Origin: Clostridia bacterium
GTDB lineage: Bacteria; Bacillota; Clostridia; Oscillospirales; CAG-272
Direction: 5' to 3'
NCBI GenBank assembly: GCA_017446155.1
Contig: JAFSRI010000003.1
Location: 1 to 64,000, forward strand
Length of the DNA stretch: 64,000 bases
Shown piece by piece: positions 56,446-64,000 of this stretch; within the stretch, counting starts at the first letter, position 1, and every line of letters begins with the position of its first letter. The position numbers were made by a program, and so were the translations under genes. Under the pieces are notes generated by a model. That model was given only the letters and a program-made list of their open reading frames with translations, was not told the origin of the DNA and did not search any database.

Positions 56446-58434
56446 ATGACAGATTTGATTTTTGCAACTCAAAAGGAACTTGACGCTCTCGTTGAGATGT
56501 CAAACAAATACGGTGCCGACGCGGATTACGTTCTTGCCGGCGGCGGGAACACGTCGTTTAAAACCGGCGACGTGCTTTACGTCAAAGGTTCCGGAACGTC
56601 GCTTGCAACAATTAAATCCGAAGGCTTCGTTAAAATAAGCCGCGCGGAACTTGAAAAAATTTGGCAGATGACTTTTTCGGATATTGAAGCCGAAAGAGAA
56701 GCGCAGGTGCTGGAAGCTATGATGGATTCGCGCCTGAAAGGCGAAGAAAAGAAGCGCCCGAGCGTGGAAACTCTGCTTCACGATCTGCTTGAACAGAAAT
56801 ATATTCTTCACGTCCATCCGTCGCTTGTAAACGGGGTGACATGCGCCCGCGACGGAGAGGAGACGGTTAAAAAACTTTTCCCGGAAGCTATTTGGGTTGA
56901 ATCTACAAAGCCGGGATATATCCTCGCCGCTGCGTGCAAGAAAAAAGTTGACGAATACAAGGCTCAACACGGGCGTGCTCCGCAGGTGATATTCCTGCAA
57001 AACCACGGTATATTCTTTGCCGCCGACAGCACGGACGAGATAGACGCGATAGTTGAGCGCACAATGAGCGCGATCAAGGCGCAGGTTAAGATTTTCCCGT
57101 GTAAAGACGAGGTCGATCACGACGAAGCGCTGGCGGAAAAGCTCGCGCCGCAGATAAGAATGATGTACTCGCCCGACGGTGAAGCCGTCGTAAAATATAC
57201 GGCAAACCATGATATAATCGCATATTCGATGACGGAAAAGTCGTTTGAGCCGATAAAGGGCAGCTTTTCGCCCGACCATATCGTTTACTGCAAGGCGTCG
57301 CCGCTTTACGTTGAAAACAAGGGCGACGATACGATGGACGAACTCGAAAAGAAATTCAACGAATATAAAGCGGAAAACGGATACGCTCCGAAGATAATAT
57401 TTGTATCGGGCGTTGGAATGTTCGCGTGCGGCGCGACGAAAAAAGAAGCCGACACGGCGACGGAAGTGTTCGAGGACGCAATAAAGATAGCCGATTATTC
57501 GGCGTCATTCGGCGGGTATTTGCCGCTCGACGACGAAATGACGAATTTTATAAAGAACTGGGAAGTTGAAAGTTACAGAGCGAAAGTTGCGCTTTCGTCC
57601 GCACCGAAAAAACGCCTTGCGGGCAAGATTTCGATCGTTACCGGGTCTGCTCAGGGCTTCGGTGCGGGAATCGCGGAAGATATGGTAAAAGAGGGCGCAT
57701 ACGTCGTTATTGCCGACATGAACCTGCCCGGCGCTCAGGCGATGGCGCAGTCGCTTTGCGAAAAATACGGCAAGGGCGCGGCATACCCCGTGTTCGTCAA
57801 CGTGACGGATGAAGAATCCGTAAAGAACATGATAAGACAGACCGTGCTCGAATACGGCGGGATTGACATTCTTGTAAACAACGCCGGCATCGTTCGCACA
57901 GGGTCGCTTGAAGAGATGACAAAGCAGAATTTCGAGCTTGTGACGTCAATCGACTACACGGCGTTCTTCGTTTGCACAAAATACTCCGTCGTTCCGATGA
58001 AGATTCAGAGAAAATACTCACCCGATTATATGGCTGACGTCATCGGTATAAACTCAAAATCCGGGCTTGAAGGAAGCAACAAGAATTTCGCATATGCCGG
58101 CGCAAAATTCGGCGGAATAGGCCTTACGCAGAGCTTCGCTCTCGAACTTGCGCCGTATGGTATCAAAGTCAATTCCATCTGCCCCGGAAACTTCCTCGAC
58201 GGGCCGCTGTGGTCGGACCCCGTCAAAGGGCTTTTCGTGCAGTATCTCAACGCCGGAAAAGTGCCGGGAGCAAAGACGGTTGCCGACGTGAGAAAATACT
58301 ACGAAAGCAAAGTGCCGCTTGGACGCGGATGTGTTCCCGCCGACATTTCAAAGGCGCTTATGTATATTGTGGAGCAAAAATATGAAACAGGTCAGGCTGT
58401 TCCCGTGACGGGCGGCCAGACGATGCTCAACTGA
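56446..58434 (+). CDS. Bifunctional class II aldolase/short-chain dehydrogenase
   Basis: A 662-aa fusion. The N-terminal class II aldolase-like domain (about 1-370) contains GGGNTSFKTGD (about 27-37) and the zinc His pair in ILHVHPSLVNGV (about 120-131). The SDR domain (about 390-662) has VTGSAQGFGAGIA (about 399-411), NNAGI, and the catalytic Tyr-Lys pair in YAGAKFG. The same fusion is known in RhaD-type rhamnulose-1-phosphate aldolase/lactaldehyde dehydrogenases. It would cleave a ketose phosphate and process the aldehyde. AAGGAG precedes the ATG. Confidence 0.87.
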   Translation: MTDLIFATQKELDALVEMSNKYGADADYVLAGGGNTSFKTGDVLYVKGSGTSLATIKSEGFVKISRAELEKIWQMTFSDIEAEREAQVLEAMMDSRLKGEEKKRPSVETLLHDLLEQKYILHVHPSLVNGVTCARDGEETVKKLFPEAIWVESTKPGYILAAACKKKVDEYKAQHGRAPQVIFLQNHGIFFAADSTDEIDAIVERTMSAIKAQVKIFPCKDEVDHDEALAEKLAPQIRMMYSPDGEAVVKYTANHDIIAYSMTEKSFEPIKGSFSPDHIVYCKASPLYVENKGDDTMDELEKKFNEYKAENGYAPKIIFVSGVGMFACGATKKEADTATEVFEDAIKIADYSASFGGYLPLDDEMTNFIKNWEVESYRAKVALSSAPKKRLAGKISIVTGSAQGFGAGIAEDMVKEGAYVVIADMNLPGAQAMAQSLCEKYGKGAAYPVFVNVTDEESVKNMIRQTVLEYGGIDILVNNAGIVRTGSLEEMTKQNFELVTSIDYTAFFVCTKYSVVPMKIQRKYSPDYMADVIGINSKSGLEGSNKNFAYAGAKFGGIGLTQSFALELAPYGIKVNSICPGNFLDGPLWSDPVKGLFVQYLNAGKVPGAKTVADVRKYYESKVPLGRGCVPADISKALMYIVEQKYETGQAVPVTGGQTMLN

Positions 58435-58442
58435 GGTGCGCC

Positions 58443-59735
58443 ATGGATATAAAAAAACTTGTCGATCTTCTCAACGCTCCGCACCGCCAGACGCGCCTTG
58501 ACGCTTTGGCTGAGATAAAAATGCTGACGGACGCGGGAATTTTGCCCGAACCCGAGAAAACGGGGCTCGTGAACAATCATATCCACACGATATATTCTTT
58601 TTCGCCCTATTCGCCGACAAAAGCGGTTTATATGGCGTGGCAAAGCGGACTCGCAACGGCGGGAATTATGGATCACGATTCGCTTTCGGGCGCCGACGAA
58701 TTTCTTGAAGCGGCGGCGCTTGTCGGACTTCCCGCAACGGTCGGCATGGAATGCCGCTGTTCGATGAAGAACACTGCGCTTAACGGAAAAAAGATAAACA
58801 ACCCGGATCAAAACTCGGTGGCGTACGTCGCGCTTCACGGCGTTCCGGCGCAGAGTGTAAAACTGCTCAACAATTACTTTGCATATTATCGCTTCCGCCG
58901 AAACGAGCGCAACCGCGAGATGTGCAAAAACATCACCTCGCTTGTAAGCCGCTACGGGCTTTCGCTCGATTTTGACCGCGACGTAGAGCCGCTCTCCGAG
59001 GCGCGCAACGGCGGTTCCGTCACCGAAAGACATATTTTGTTCGCGCTGACAAAAAAGATAGTGTCGATTTACGACACGCCCGAAAAGGTGATAGATTTTC
59101 TTGTCGGCGACATGAAACTTGACATCTCGGAAAAAGTGAGAAAACAGATCCTCGCCGGAAGAGAAACGCCCGATTTCTACCTATATGACATTTTGGGCGC
59201 CTTGAAAAGCAACATGGTTGAAAAATTCTACATACCGGCATATGCAGAATGTCCGGACGTTTATGAGCTTCAAAAGGTTTGCTCGGCGTGCGGAGCCGTG
59301 TTCGCTTATGCGTATCTCGGCGACGTGGGTGATTCTGTGACAGGCGACAAAAAGGCGCAGAAATTTGAGGACGACTACCTTGATTTGCTGTTTGATGAGC
59401 TTGACAGGATCGGATTTGACGCGGTGACGTATATGCCGAGCCGTAACACCGAGGCGCAGCTGAAACGCGTAATGGCGCTTTGCGAGGCGCACGGACTGTT
59501 TCAGATAAGCGGAGAAGACATAAACACACCGAGGCAGAGCTTCCTTTGCAACGCGATGAAAGATGAGATGTTCAGCCACCTTTCCGACGCCGCATATGCG
59601 CTGATCGGTCACGAAAGACACACGACAAAATATAAAAACGAGGCGATGTTCTCGGACAATATAAAGAAAGAATATCCTGACATTCAGGGAAGAATAGATT
59701 TTTATAAAAACCTTGTAAAGAAAACGGAAAAATAA
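58443..59735 (+). CDS. PHP-domain phosphoesterase-like protein
   Basis: A 430-aa protein. The PHP metal motif NHIHTIYSFSPYSP (about 41-54) and DHDSLSGADE (about 78-87) lie near the start, with GMECR near 102-106. Histidinol-phosphatase-type and PolX-like PHP domains use such residues to bind three metals and remove phosphate. A long C-terminal region with CSACGAVFAYAYLGDVGDS follows. It starts 8 bases after the aldolase gene, so it likely acts on the same pathway, perhaps on a sugar phosphate. Confidence 0.8.
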   Translation: MDIKKLVDLLNAPHRQTRLDALAEIKMLTDAGILPEPEKTGLVNNHIHTIYSFSPYSPTKAVYMAWQSGLATAGIMDHDSLSGADEFLEAAALVGLPATVGMECRCSMKNTALNGKKINNPDQNSVAYVALHGVPAQSVKLLNNYFAYYRFRRNERNREMCKNITSLVSRYGLSLDFDRDVEPLSEARNGGSVTERHILFALTKKIVSIYDTPEKVIDFLVGDMKLDISEKVRKQILAGRETPDFYLYDILGALKSNMVEKFYIPAYAECPDVYELQKVCSACGAVFAYAYLGDVGDSVTGDKKAQKFEDDYLDLLFDELDRIGFDAVTYMPSRNTEAQLKRVMALCEAHGLFQISGEDINTPRQSFLCNAMKDEMFSHLSDAAYALIGHERHTTKYKNEAMFSDNIKKEYPDIQGRIDFYKNLVKKTEK

Positions 59736-59781
59736 GCAGAACGCCTACTTTTGTTTGCCTGAAAAGCAAATTTATGTTTTC

Positions 59782-59810
59782 TTGAAAAAACCGAATGTGT
59801 AAGATATAAT
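59782..59810 (+). promoter_or_regulatory. Promoter of the phosphoesterase lipoprotein gene
   Basis: TTGAAA (59782-59787), 17-base spacer, TATAAT (59805-59810). Confidence 0.8.
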
Positions 59811-59855
59811 CAATTTGCGGGTAAAAACCGCACGATCTGTTTTACGGAGGTAAGA

Positions 59856-61469
59856 ATGAAAATTAAAAAAATTATATGTGCCGCAATCGCCATGACGATG
59901 ATAGCGGGCGTGCTTGTTTCTTGCGGAGAAAACGTTAAGCCCGAAGATACGACGTCGTCGATCATATCGACCGAAACCGCGACCGGTCAAGAGATGACGG
60001 ACACAGAAAAGAACACCGAAACGGAGGAAACCACTACGACTACCACAACAACCACCACGACAACTTTCACCACGGTGATAACGAGAACGGACGGCGTAAA
60101 GTATGAAATCGTAAGCGACGGACCGTTTGATCACGAGAACATAGTGTTCCAGTTCGGCGTTGTAAGCGACACGCATCAGACAGGAAACTCCGACGCGTAT
60201 TCGACGAAACTCAGAAACGCGTTCAGCACGATAAAGAAACTCGCGGGCGGAAAGCTCGACGCCGTTCTTTGCGCGGGAGATTTGACCGACAACGCGACGG
60301 AAAGTCAGCTCAAACAATATAAACGCAACTTTGAGGGCGTGTATAATATAGAAGAAGTGCCGATGATATTCTGCTGGGGAAACCACGACGCGCTGACAGT
60401 AAATGCGCCGGCTATACAGAATTTCCAAAATTGGTTTGGCGAAAGTTATTTTACAACGGATACAGACAAAAAAGCGCTTGAAACCGGCAACCGCCATTGC
60501 GTTGTCAACGGTTATCACATTCTTGCCGTAATGCCGGAAACGTTTGCAAGCTACGGCGAGGTGATTCATTCAAAAGAAACGCTTGAATGGCTTGACAAGA
60601 CACTTAAAGAAATAACCGAAAAAGAGCCCGACAAGCAAGTGTTTATTCTTTCGCACGCAATGCCGTATGACACATGTTACGGAAGCACGCTGAAAACATA
60701 CTCAAACGAAACGGGTCTCGGCTGGTACACGAAAGATCTGCTCGACGTCGTAGGCAAATATAATCAAGTAGTTACGTTCAGCGGGCATCTTCATTTCCCG
60801 CTTAACGACGAAAGAAGCCTTATGCAAACGACGTTTACCGCCGTGGGATGCCCCTCGACGCGCTATATGGCGATAGAGAACGGCAACTATCAGAATACGA
60901 GATCGGCGACAGTTATGAACGACTGCGAAGAGTATTCACAGGGACTGCTCGTTTCGATAGATAAAGACGGCAATATGCGCCTTGTAAGAATAGATTTTTA
61001 CGGCGCGGACACGATAAAGACCGCGTGGGTTGTGCCGGCAATCAAGGCTGACGGTTCTCATCTTAAAGCGTATGCAAAAGACAGAGCCGACAACCCCGCG
61101 CCCTCATTTGACGGAGCAAAAGCGACCGTTTCCGTATATCAAAAAACGACAGCCGGCGCGCTTGTTCCCAGCATCACGTTTGACGCGGCGACCGACGACG
61201 ATCTCGTTCACGATTACATCGTGACGATAGTTAACGCCGATACCGGCGCGGGTGAAAGAGTGTACAACATTCTCGCTGACTTTTACAAGCATCCGCTGCC
61301 CTCTCAAATGGCAAAAACCGTAAACCTTGTGCCAAGAGTTACGATGAAAGACGATGCGGTTTATAAAGTTACCGTTGTTGCGCGCGACTCTTGGGAGAAC
61401 AGCGCGGAGCTTGTGTTCTTTATTCAAGCGGATATGACAAACGAAACGATAAACATTGTTGAGAGATAA
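59856..61469 (+). CDS. Calcineurin-like metallophosphoesterase lipoprotein
   Basis: A 537-aa surface protein. A lipoprotein signal peptide ends in LVSC at about residue 24. A Thr/Glu-rich linker of about 45 residues carries a run of Thr. The phosphoesterase core shows the metal motifs VVSDTHQ (D-x-H), AGDLTDN, WGNHDAL, SHAMPY and SGHLHFP in order. A beta-rich C-terminal region (about 400-537) may be an Ig-like or binding domain. The substrate is unknown. GGAGG precedes the ATG. Confidence 0.88.
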   Translation: MKIKKIICAAIAMTMIAGVLVSCGENVKPEDTTSSIISTETATGQEMTDTEKNTETEETTTTTTTTTTTTFTTVITRTDGVKYEIVSDGPFDHENIVFQFGVVSDTHQTGNSDAYSTKLRNAFSTIKKLAGGKLDAVLCAGDLTDNATESQLKQYKRNFEGVYNIEEVPMIFCWGNHDALTVNAPAIQNFQNWFGESYFTTDTDKKALETGNRHCVVNGYHILAVMPETFASYGEVIHSKETLEWLDKTLKEITEKEPDKQVFILSHAMPYDTCYGSTLKTYSNETGLGWYTKDLLDVVGKYNQVVTFSGHLHFPLNDERSLMQTTFTAVGCPSTRYMAIENGNYQNTRSATVMNDCEEYSQGLLVSIDKDGNMRLVRIDFYGADTIKTAWVVPAIKADGSHLKAYAKDRADNPAPSFDGAKATVSVYQKTTAGALVPSITFDAATDDDLVHDYIVTIVNADTGAGERVYNILADFYKHPLPSQMAKTVNLVPRVTMKDDAVYKVTVVARDSWENSAELVFFIQADMTNETINIVER

Positions 61470-61477
61470 CAATGAAT

Positions 61478-61500
61478 GACCGCCGCGTTAAGCGGCGGTC
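61478..61500 (+). terminator. Terminator of the phosphoesterase gene
   Basis: GACCGCCGC (61478-61486) pairs with GCGGCGGTC (61492-61500), followed by T-rich DNA. Confidence 0.8.
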
Positions 61501-61571
61501 GTTATGTTTTTAATGAAAAAATCATTTTGCGTATGATAGATTGCGCTATGGCAATAGATTTTTGATGAATG

Positions 61572-61603
61572 AAAAAATATCGCGCCATGAAAGGCGCGAT
61601 ATT
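61572..61603 (-). terminator. Terminator of the NYN-domain gene
   Basis: AATATCGCGCC (61576-61586) pairs with GGCGCGATATT (61593-61603). The T run is on the minus strand. Confidence 0.85.
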
Positions 61604-61610
61604 CGTTTTT

Positions 61611-62375
61611 CTAAGGCTGAGTCCAAAGTCCGTCGCGTGCGAGAAGTTCCCAGTTCGGTTTGAGTATGTTGATTTTTTTACCCTTTTCTCCCACGGCGGA
61701 TGCTTTATAAACGTAACCTTCGTTTAACATTTGTTCAAGCGCGCTTGAAACGGCCTTTTTTTCTATTTTGCCTTTTTGTGAAACGCGCGCGACGATTTTG
61801 TCAAATGTTCCGTTCTTTTCAAATTCGCGGTGTACGGTGAGATAATCGAACGTTTCTACGATCAGTTTGTAGTATGTTTTGTAAATTTCAGTGTCAGAGG
61901 GTATCTCTTTATACCACGAGGCGCTGTGTTTAAGTTGGCTGCTTGTGGCGTTGGTAACTCCGTAAATACCGACTTTCTTGCGGCATTGATTTATTATAAA
62001 CCGCACGACGGAATTGAAATGTCCGTCACCTGTAAAAATAATGAATGTGTCGATATCCTTTCCCATCATTGCCCGTTGATAGATATGGTCGAGCATGATG
62101 AAATCGGTGAAGTCCTTTTTGTAGTGTTCACTTGGATTTTTTGTGTCGATTATAAAGTTTGTAACATCGCGTATCTTTTCAAGTTCCGCGCGCATACCCG
62201 GATTTGAAAAATCGGCAAAAATAGATATTTCAACTAGGTCATATTGTTCCTTTAAACTGTTAGCCCACGCTTTTACGTCAGGCTTCACGGAATATTGCCT
62301 TTCCATTGAAATATACCAGTGCTCGAAATCCACAAATGCGATGGCACGCGGCAGCGACTGTTTTTTTCTGAACAT
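61611..62375 (-). CDS. NYN/PIN-like ribonuclease domain with winged-helix tail
   Basis: A 254-aa protein. I start at the ATG at 62375, which has AAGGAGG 6 bases upstream. The N-terminal NYN (LabA/DUF88, PIN-like) domain has the acidic residues AFVDFEHW, KDFTDFIMLDHIY and FTGDGHF, as in metal-dependent ribonucleases. A winged-helix-like C-terminal domain (about 175-254) may bind nucleic acid. The target is unknown. It is transcribed divergently from the FabG-like gene. Confidence 0.83.
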   Translation of the reverse strand: MFRKKQSLPRAIAFVDFEHWYISMERQYSVKPDVKAWANSLKEQYDLVEISIFADFSNPGMRAELEKIRDVTNFIIDTKNPSEHYKKDFTDFIMLDHIYQRAMMGKDIDTFIIFTGDGHFNSVVRFIINQCRKKVGIYGVTNATSSQLKHSASWYKEIPSDTEIYKTYYKLIVETFDYLTVHREFEKNGTFDKIVARVSQKGKIEKKAVSSALEQMLNEGYVYKASAVGEKGKKINILKPNWELLARDGLWTQP

Positions 62376-62400
62376 CCGTTTCCTCCTTTCTTCAAAAATC

Positions 62401-62429
62401 ATTTTACAATATTTACCGCCGCTTGTCAA
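62401..62429 (-). promoter_or_regulatory. Promoter of the NYN-domain gene
   Basis: Minus strand TTGACA (62424-62429), 17-base spacer, TAAAAT (62401-62406). Confidence 0.8.
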
Positions 62430-62627
62430 GAAAAAATATAGCTCGGGACGTTTTTTTCATCTCGATTCTTGTTTATCGCTTTTAAGAAATCCACGCTTTT
62501 CCGAAAAGGCAAAACATATTTAATGATATGTAGTGCGAAATAGTATTCGGGTATAGGGGAATATTTTAAAATCATATTGAAATTAAAACAAAATGTCTGT
62601 TAATTGATTATGATGTTCCATTATTTC
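62430..62627. other. Divergent spacer between the NYN and FabG-like genes
   Basis: The 310-base gap holds one promoter on each side (62401-62429 minus, 62628-62656 plus). The centre shows nothing I can support. Confidence 0.55.
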
Positions 62628-62656
62628 TTTACAAAAAAAGAAATATGTGATATAAT
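62628..62656 (+). promoter_or_regulatory. Promoter of the FabG-like gene
   Basis: TTTACA (62628-62633), 17-base spacer, TATAAT (62651-62656); about 30 bases before the ATG. Confidence 0.78.
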
Positions 62657-62685
62657 GGTAAAAAATTCTGTAATGGAGAATTAAA

Positions 62686-63420
62686 ATGAAAAGTGCGGTG
62701 ATAACGGGGGCCTCGCGCGGAATAGGCAAAGCATGTGCAATAGAGCTTGCAAGAGCGGGATTTGCCGTTATTATAAACTATAAAACAAATGAAGCCGCGG
62801 CAAAAGAAACAAAGCGAGAAATTGAACAAGCGGGCGGAAGAGCGCAGATTTATCAAGCCGACGTTTGCTCGCCCGACGAGGCGCGCAGGCTTATCTCAAA
62901 ATGCGTAATGGAGTTCGGCGGGGTTGACGTGCTTGTAAACAACGCGGGAATCAGTTTATCGAAATTGTTTCTTGACACAGAGCCTGAGGAACTTGCGCGT
63001 GTTACGGAGGTAAACTATTTCGGCACGTTTTACGCGTCACGCGCGGCGGCAAAAGAGATGCTGTCGTCATGCAATGGCGGGAGTATTATCAACATCTCGT
63101 CGATGTGGGGCGTCGTCGGCGGCTCGGGCGAGGCGGCGTATTCGGCGTCAAAGGCCGCTGTGATAGGGCTGACGAGGGCGCTGGCAAAAGAGCTTGCGCC
63201 GTCGGGAATACGGGTGAACTGCATCGCCCCCGGGGTAATAGACACCGACATGAACGCGTGCTATTCGGTGGAGGTGATGGAGGCGCTTAAAGAAAAAACG
63301 CCGCTGAACAGGATAGGTTCCGCCGAGGACGTGGCGCGCGCCGTCAGATTTTTGGCAACGGACGACGCTTCGTTTATCACGGGGCAGGTGTTGACCGTTG
63401 ACGGCGGTTTTTCGCTGTAA
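62686..63420 (+). CDS. Short-chain dehydrogenase, 3-oxoacyl-ACP reductase (FabG) type
   Basis: A 244-aa SDR reductase. The cofactor motif is TGASRGIGKACA (about 7-18), NNAGIS is near 85-90, and the catalytic Ser and Tyr-Lys pair are in IINISSMWG and YSASKAAV (about 149-156). The ending TGQVLTVDGGFSL is typical. FabG reduces 3-oxoacyl-ACP in fatty-acid synthesis, but single FabG-like genes outside a fab cluster often have other substrates. GGAG precedes the ATG. Confidence 0.88.
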   Translation: MKSAVITGASRGIGKACAIELARAGFAVIINYKTNEAAAKETKREIEQAGGRAQIYQADVCSPDEARRLISKCVMEFGGVDVLVNNAGISLSKLFLDTEPEELARVTEVNYFGTFYASRAAAKEMLSSCNGGSIINISSMWGVVGGSGEAAYSASKAAVIGLTRALAKELAPSGIRVNCIAPGVIDTDMNACYSVEVMEALKEKTPLNRIGSAEDVARAVRFLATDDASFITGQVLTVDGGFSL

Positions 63421-63421
63421 G

Positions 63422-63745
63422 TCAGCGATAATAGACGTAATAGGCGATTATCTTTCTGACTTTTCCGCCGTGTTCAAGGTCGGGGGCGGTGATAATCACC
63501 CCTTCAAGCGACAGAAGCTCAGACGCATCCATTTCGGCAATGTTACAGCGGAAAATCACGTTGTTGTCGGCGGTTATAATAAGCTGACCGTCGCGGACGT
63601 TAAAACCGCCGTTTTTGCCGATGACAATGTCTGTATCTCCGTCGCGCTCGGTGGCATATTTTAAGCGTTTTTCAACCATGCGCTGTGCCATATTTATTTT
63701 GAATGAGAGTTTTTCTTCGGGTTTTTTACGTTTGAAAAGCGACAT
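63422..63745 (-). CDS. Conserved-looking 107-aa protein of unknown function
   Basis: The start at 63745 has AAGGAGG about 8 bases upstream. The protein begins MSLFKRKKPEEKL and then has a compact alternating beta pattern (DIVIGKNGGFNVRDGQLIIT, VIFRCNIAEMDASELLSLEG). It has no signal peptide or membrane segment. I do not recognise a family. It converges on the FabG-like gene with only one base between the stops. Confidence 0.65.
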   Translation of the reverse strand: MSLFKRKKPEEKLSFKINMAQRMVEKRLKYATERDGDTDIVIGKNGGFNVRDGQLIITADNNVIFRCNIAEMDASELLSLEGVIITAPDLEHGGKVRKIIAYYVYYR

Positions 63746-63929
63746 ATTTTTCGCCTCCTTTTCAAATATAATACCATAAATCATTCAAGAAATAAAGGTG
63801 TCGAGCGGATTTGTCGGAATAAAAAGAAAAGAATGAAACATTTATCCGTTTTTTGTTTTCAAAGTGAGAAAAAAGACGGGCAAAATCGACATAATAAATA
63901 AGGAAAAACAAACACAAAAGAGGTATGAA

Positions 63930-64000
63930 ATGGAAAGCGAACAAACTTTGATGATACCGAAAAGCAGCTTTGCGGCAAGGCTGTGGGAAAGAGTGAAAAA
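63930..64000 (+). CDS. Start of a gene cut by the window end
   Basis: An ATG follows AAGAGG at 7 bases and opens a frame to the window end (MESEQTLMIPKSSFAARLWE and a few more residues). Too little is present to name it. Confidence 0.45.
   Translation, partial: MESEQTLMIPKSSFAARLWERVK

Overview
The window looks like chromosome from an anaerobic, Gram-positive member of the Clostridia (Bacillota), probably an uncultivated gut or rumen type. Evidence: strong sigma-A promoters of the TTGACA-17-TATAAT type, AGGAGG-like ribosome sites, pyruvate:ferredoxin oxidoreductase, class II fructose-bisphosphate aldolase, rpsO-pnp and rpmG-secE-nusG-rplK-rplA gene order, zinc-type L33, AddA, VanY-type peptidases, SLH domains and Thr/Glu-rich linkers in secreted proteins. 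TGA is an ordinary stop in several genes. No phage, CRISPR array or plasmid genes were seen.

Layout. 1-118: right end of an IS3-family element. 213-4758 (minus): phosphohexomutase, yebC, argS. 4991-6811: an orphan oligopeptide-binding lipoprotein. 6870-7727: a GNAT gene between two related hairpin repeats, then tRNA-Glu(CTC). 7781-19150 (minus): VanY peptidase, sialic-acid-lyase-like aldolase, nagA-metG-tatD, an SLH/TrmH/TrmN6-like/RsmI operon, a NERD protein, a C_GCAxxG_C_C protein and an RlmI-like methyltransferase. 19568-21115: a 48-aa membrane peptide with a large FAD-dependent oxidoreductase. 21329-22158: a self-contained unit with a strong promoter, a leader holding repeated motifs, and a small protein whose N-terminus resembles the PLMP/RRXRR domain of IscB. 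22206-27720: Lhr-like helicase, a second VanY peptidase, a heparinase II/III-type protein. 27923-31728: rpsO-pnp and fba. 32060-37273: sugar-binding lipoprotein, HTH-ADP-ribosylglycohydrolase fusion, esterase and ribokinase. 37466-43290: RACo-like ASKHA ferredoxin, addA, a membrane protein and a 31-aa peptide. 43545-47243: nifJ. 47398-47711: four tandem two-hairpin repeats. 47715-50270 (minus): the L33/SecE/NusG/L11/L1 operon. 50688-50809: a GC-rich cloverleaf-like inverted repeat. 50857-54683 (minus): ligA-NUDIX-obg, with an in-frame TGA in obg. 54845-59735: DUF3006-like protein, a frameshifted Zn-dehydrogenase, a bifunctional aldolase/dehydrogenase and a PHP protein. 59856-64000: phosphoesterase lipoprotein, NYN-domain protein, FabG-like reductase, a small conserved protein and a cut-off gene.

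Most of the window is housekeeping. The leading candidate for something undescribed is the 21.3-22.2 kb unit. It encodes a stand-alone PLMP-like domain without nuclease domains. Its apparent start codon is AUA behind a good Shine-Dalgarno. The initiation region resembles two motifs in the upstream leader. A second Shine-Dalgarno and an in-frame AUG sit at the domain boundary. I infer, without proof, an RNA-binding, possibly autoregulating protein related to the IscB/OMEGA RNA-binding module. Other points to check are the SecE with a secreted-looking extension, the covarying tandem hairpins, the cloverleaf repeat, and the broken obg and dehydrogenase genes, which may be assembly errors.
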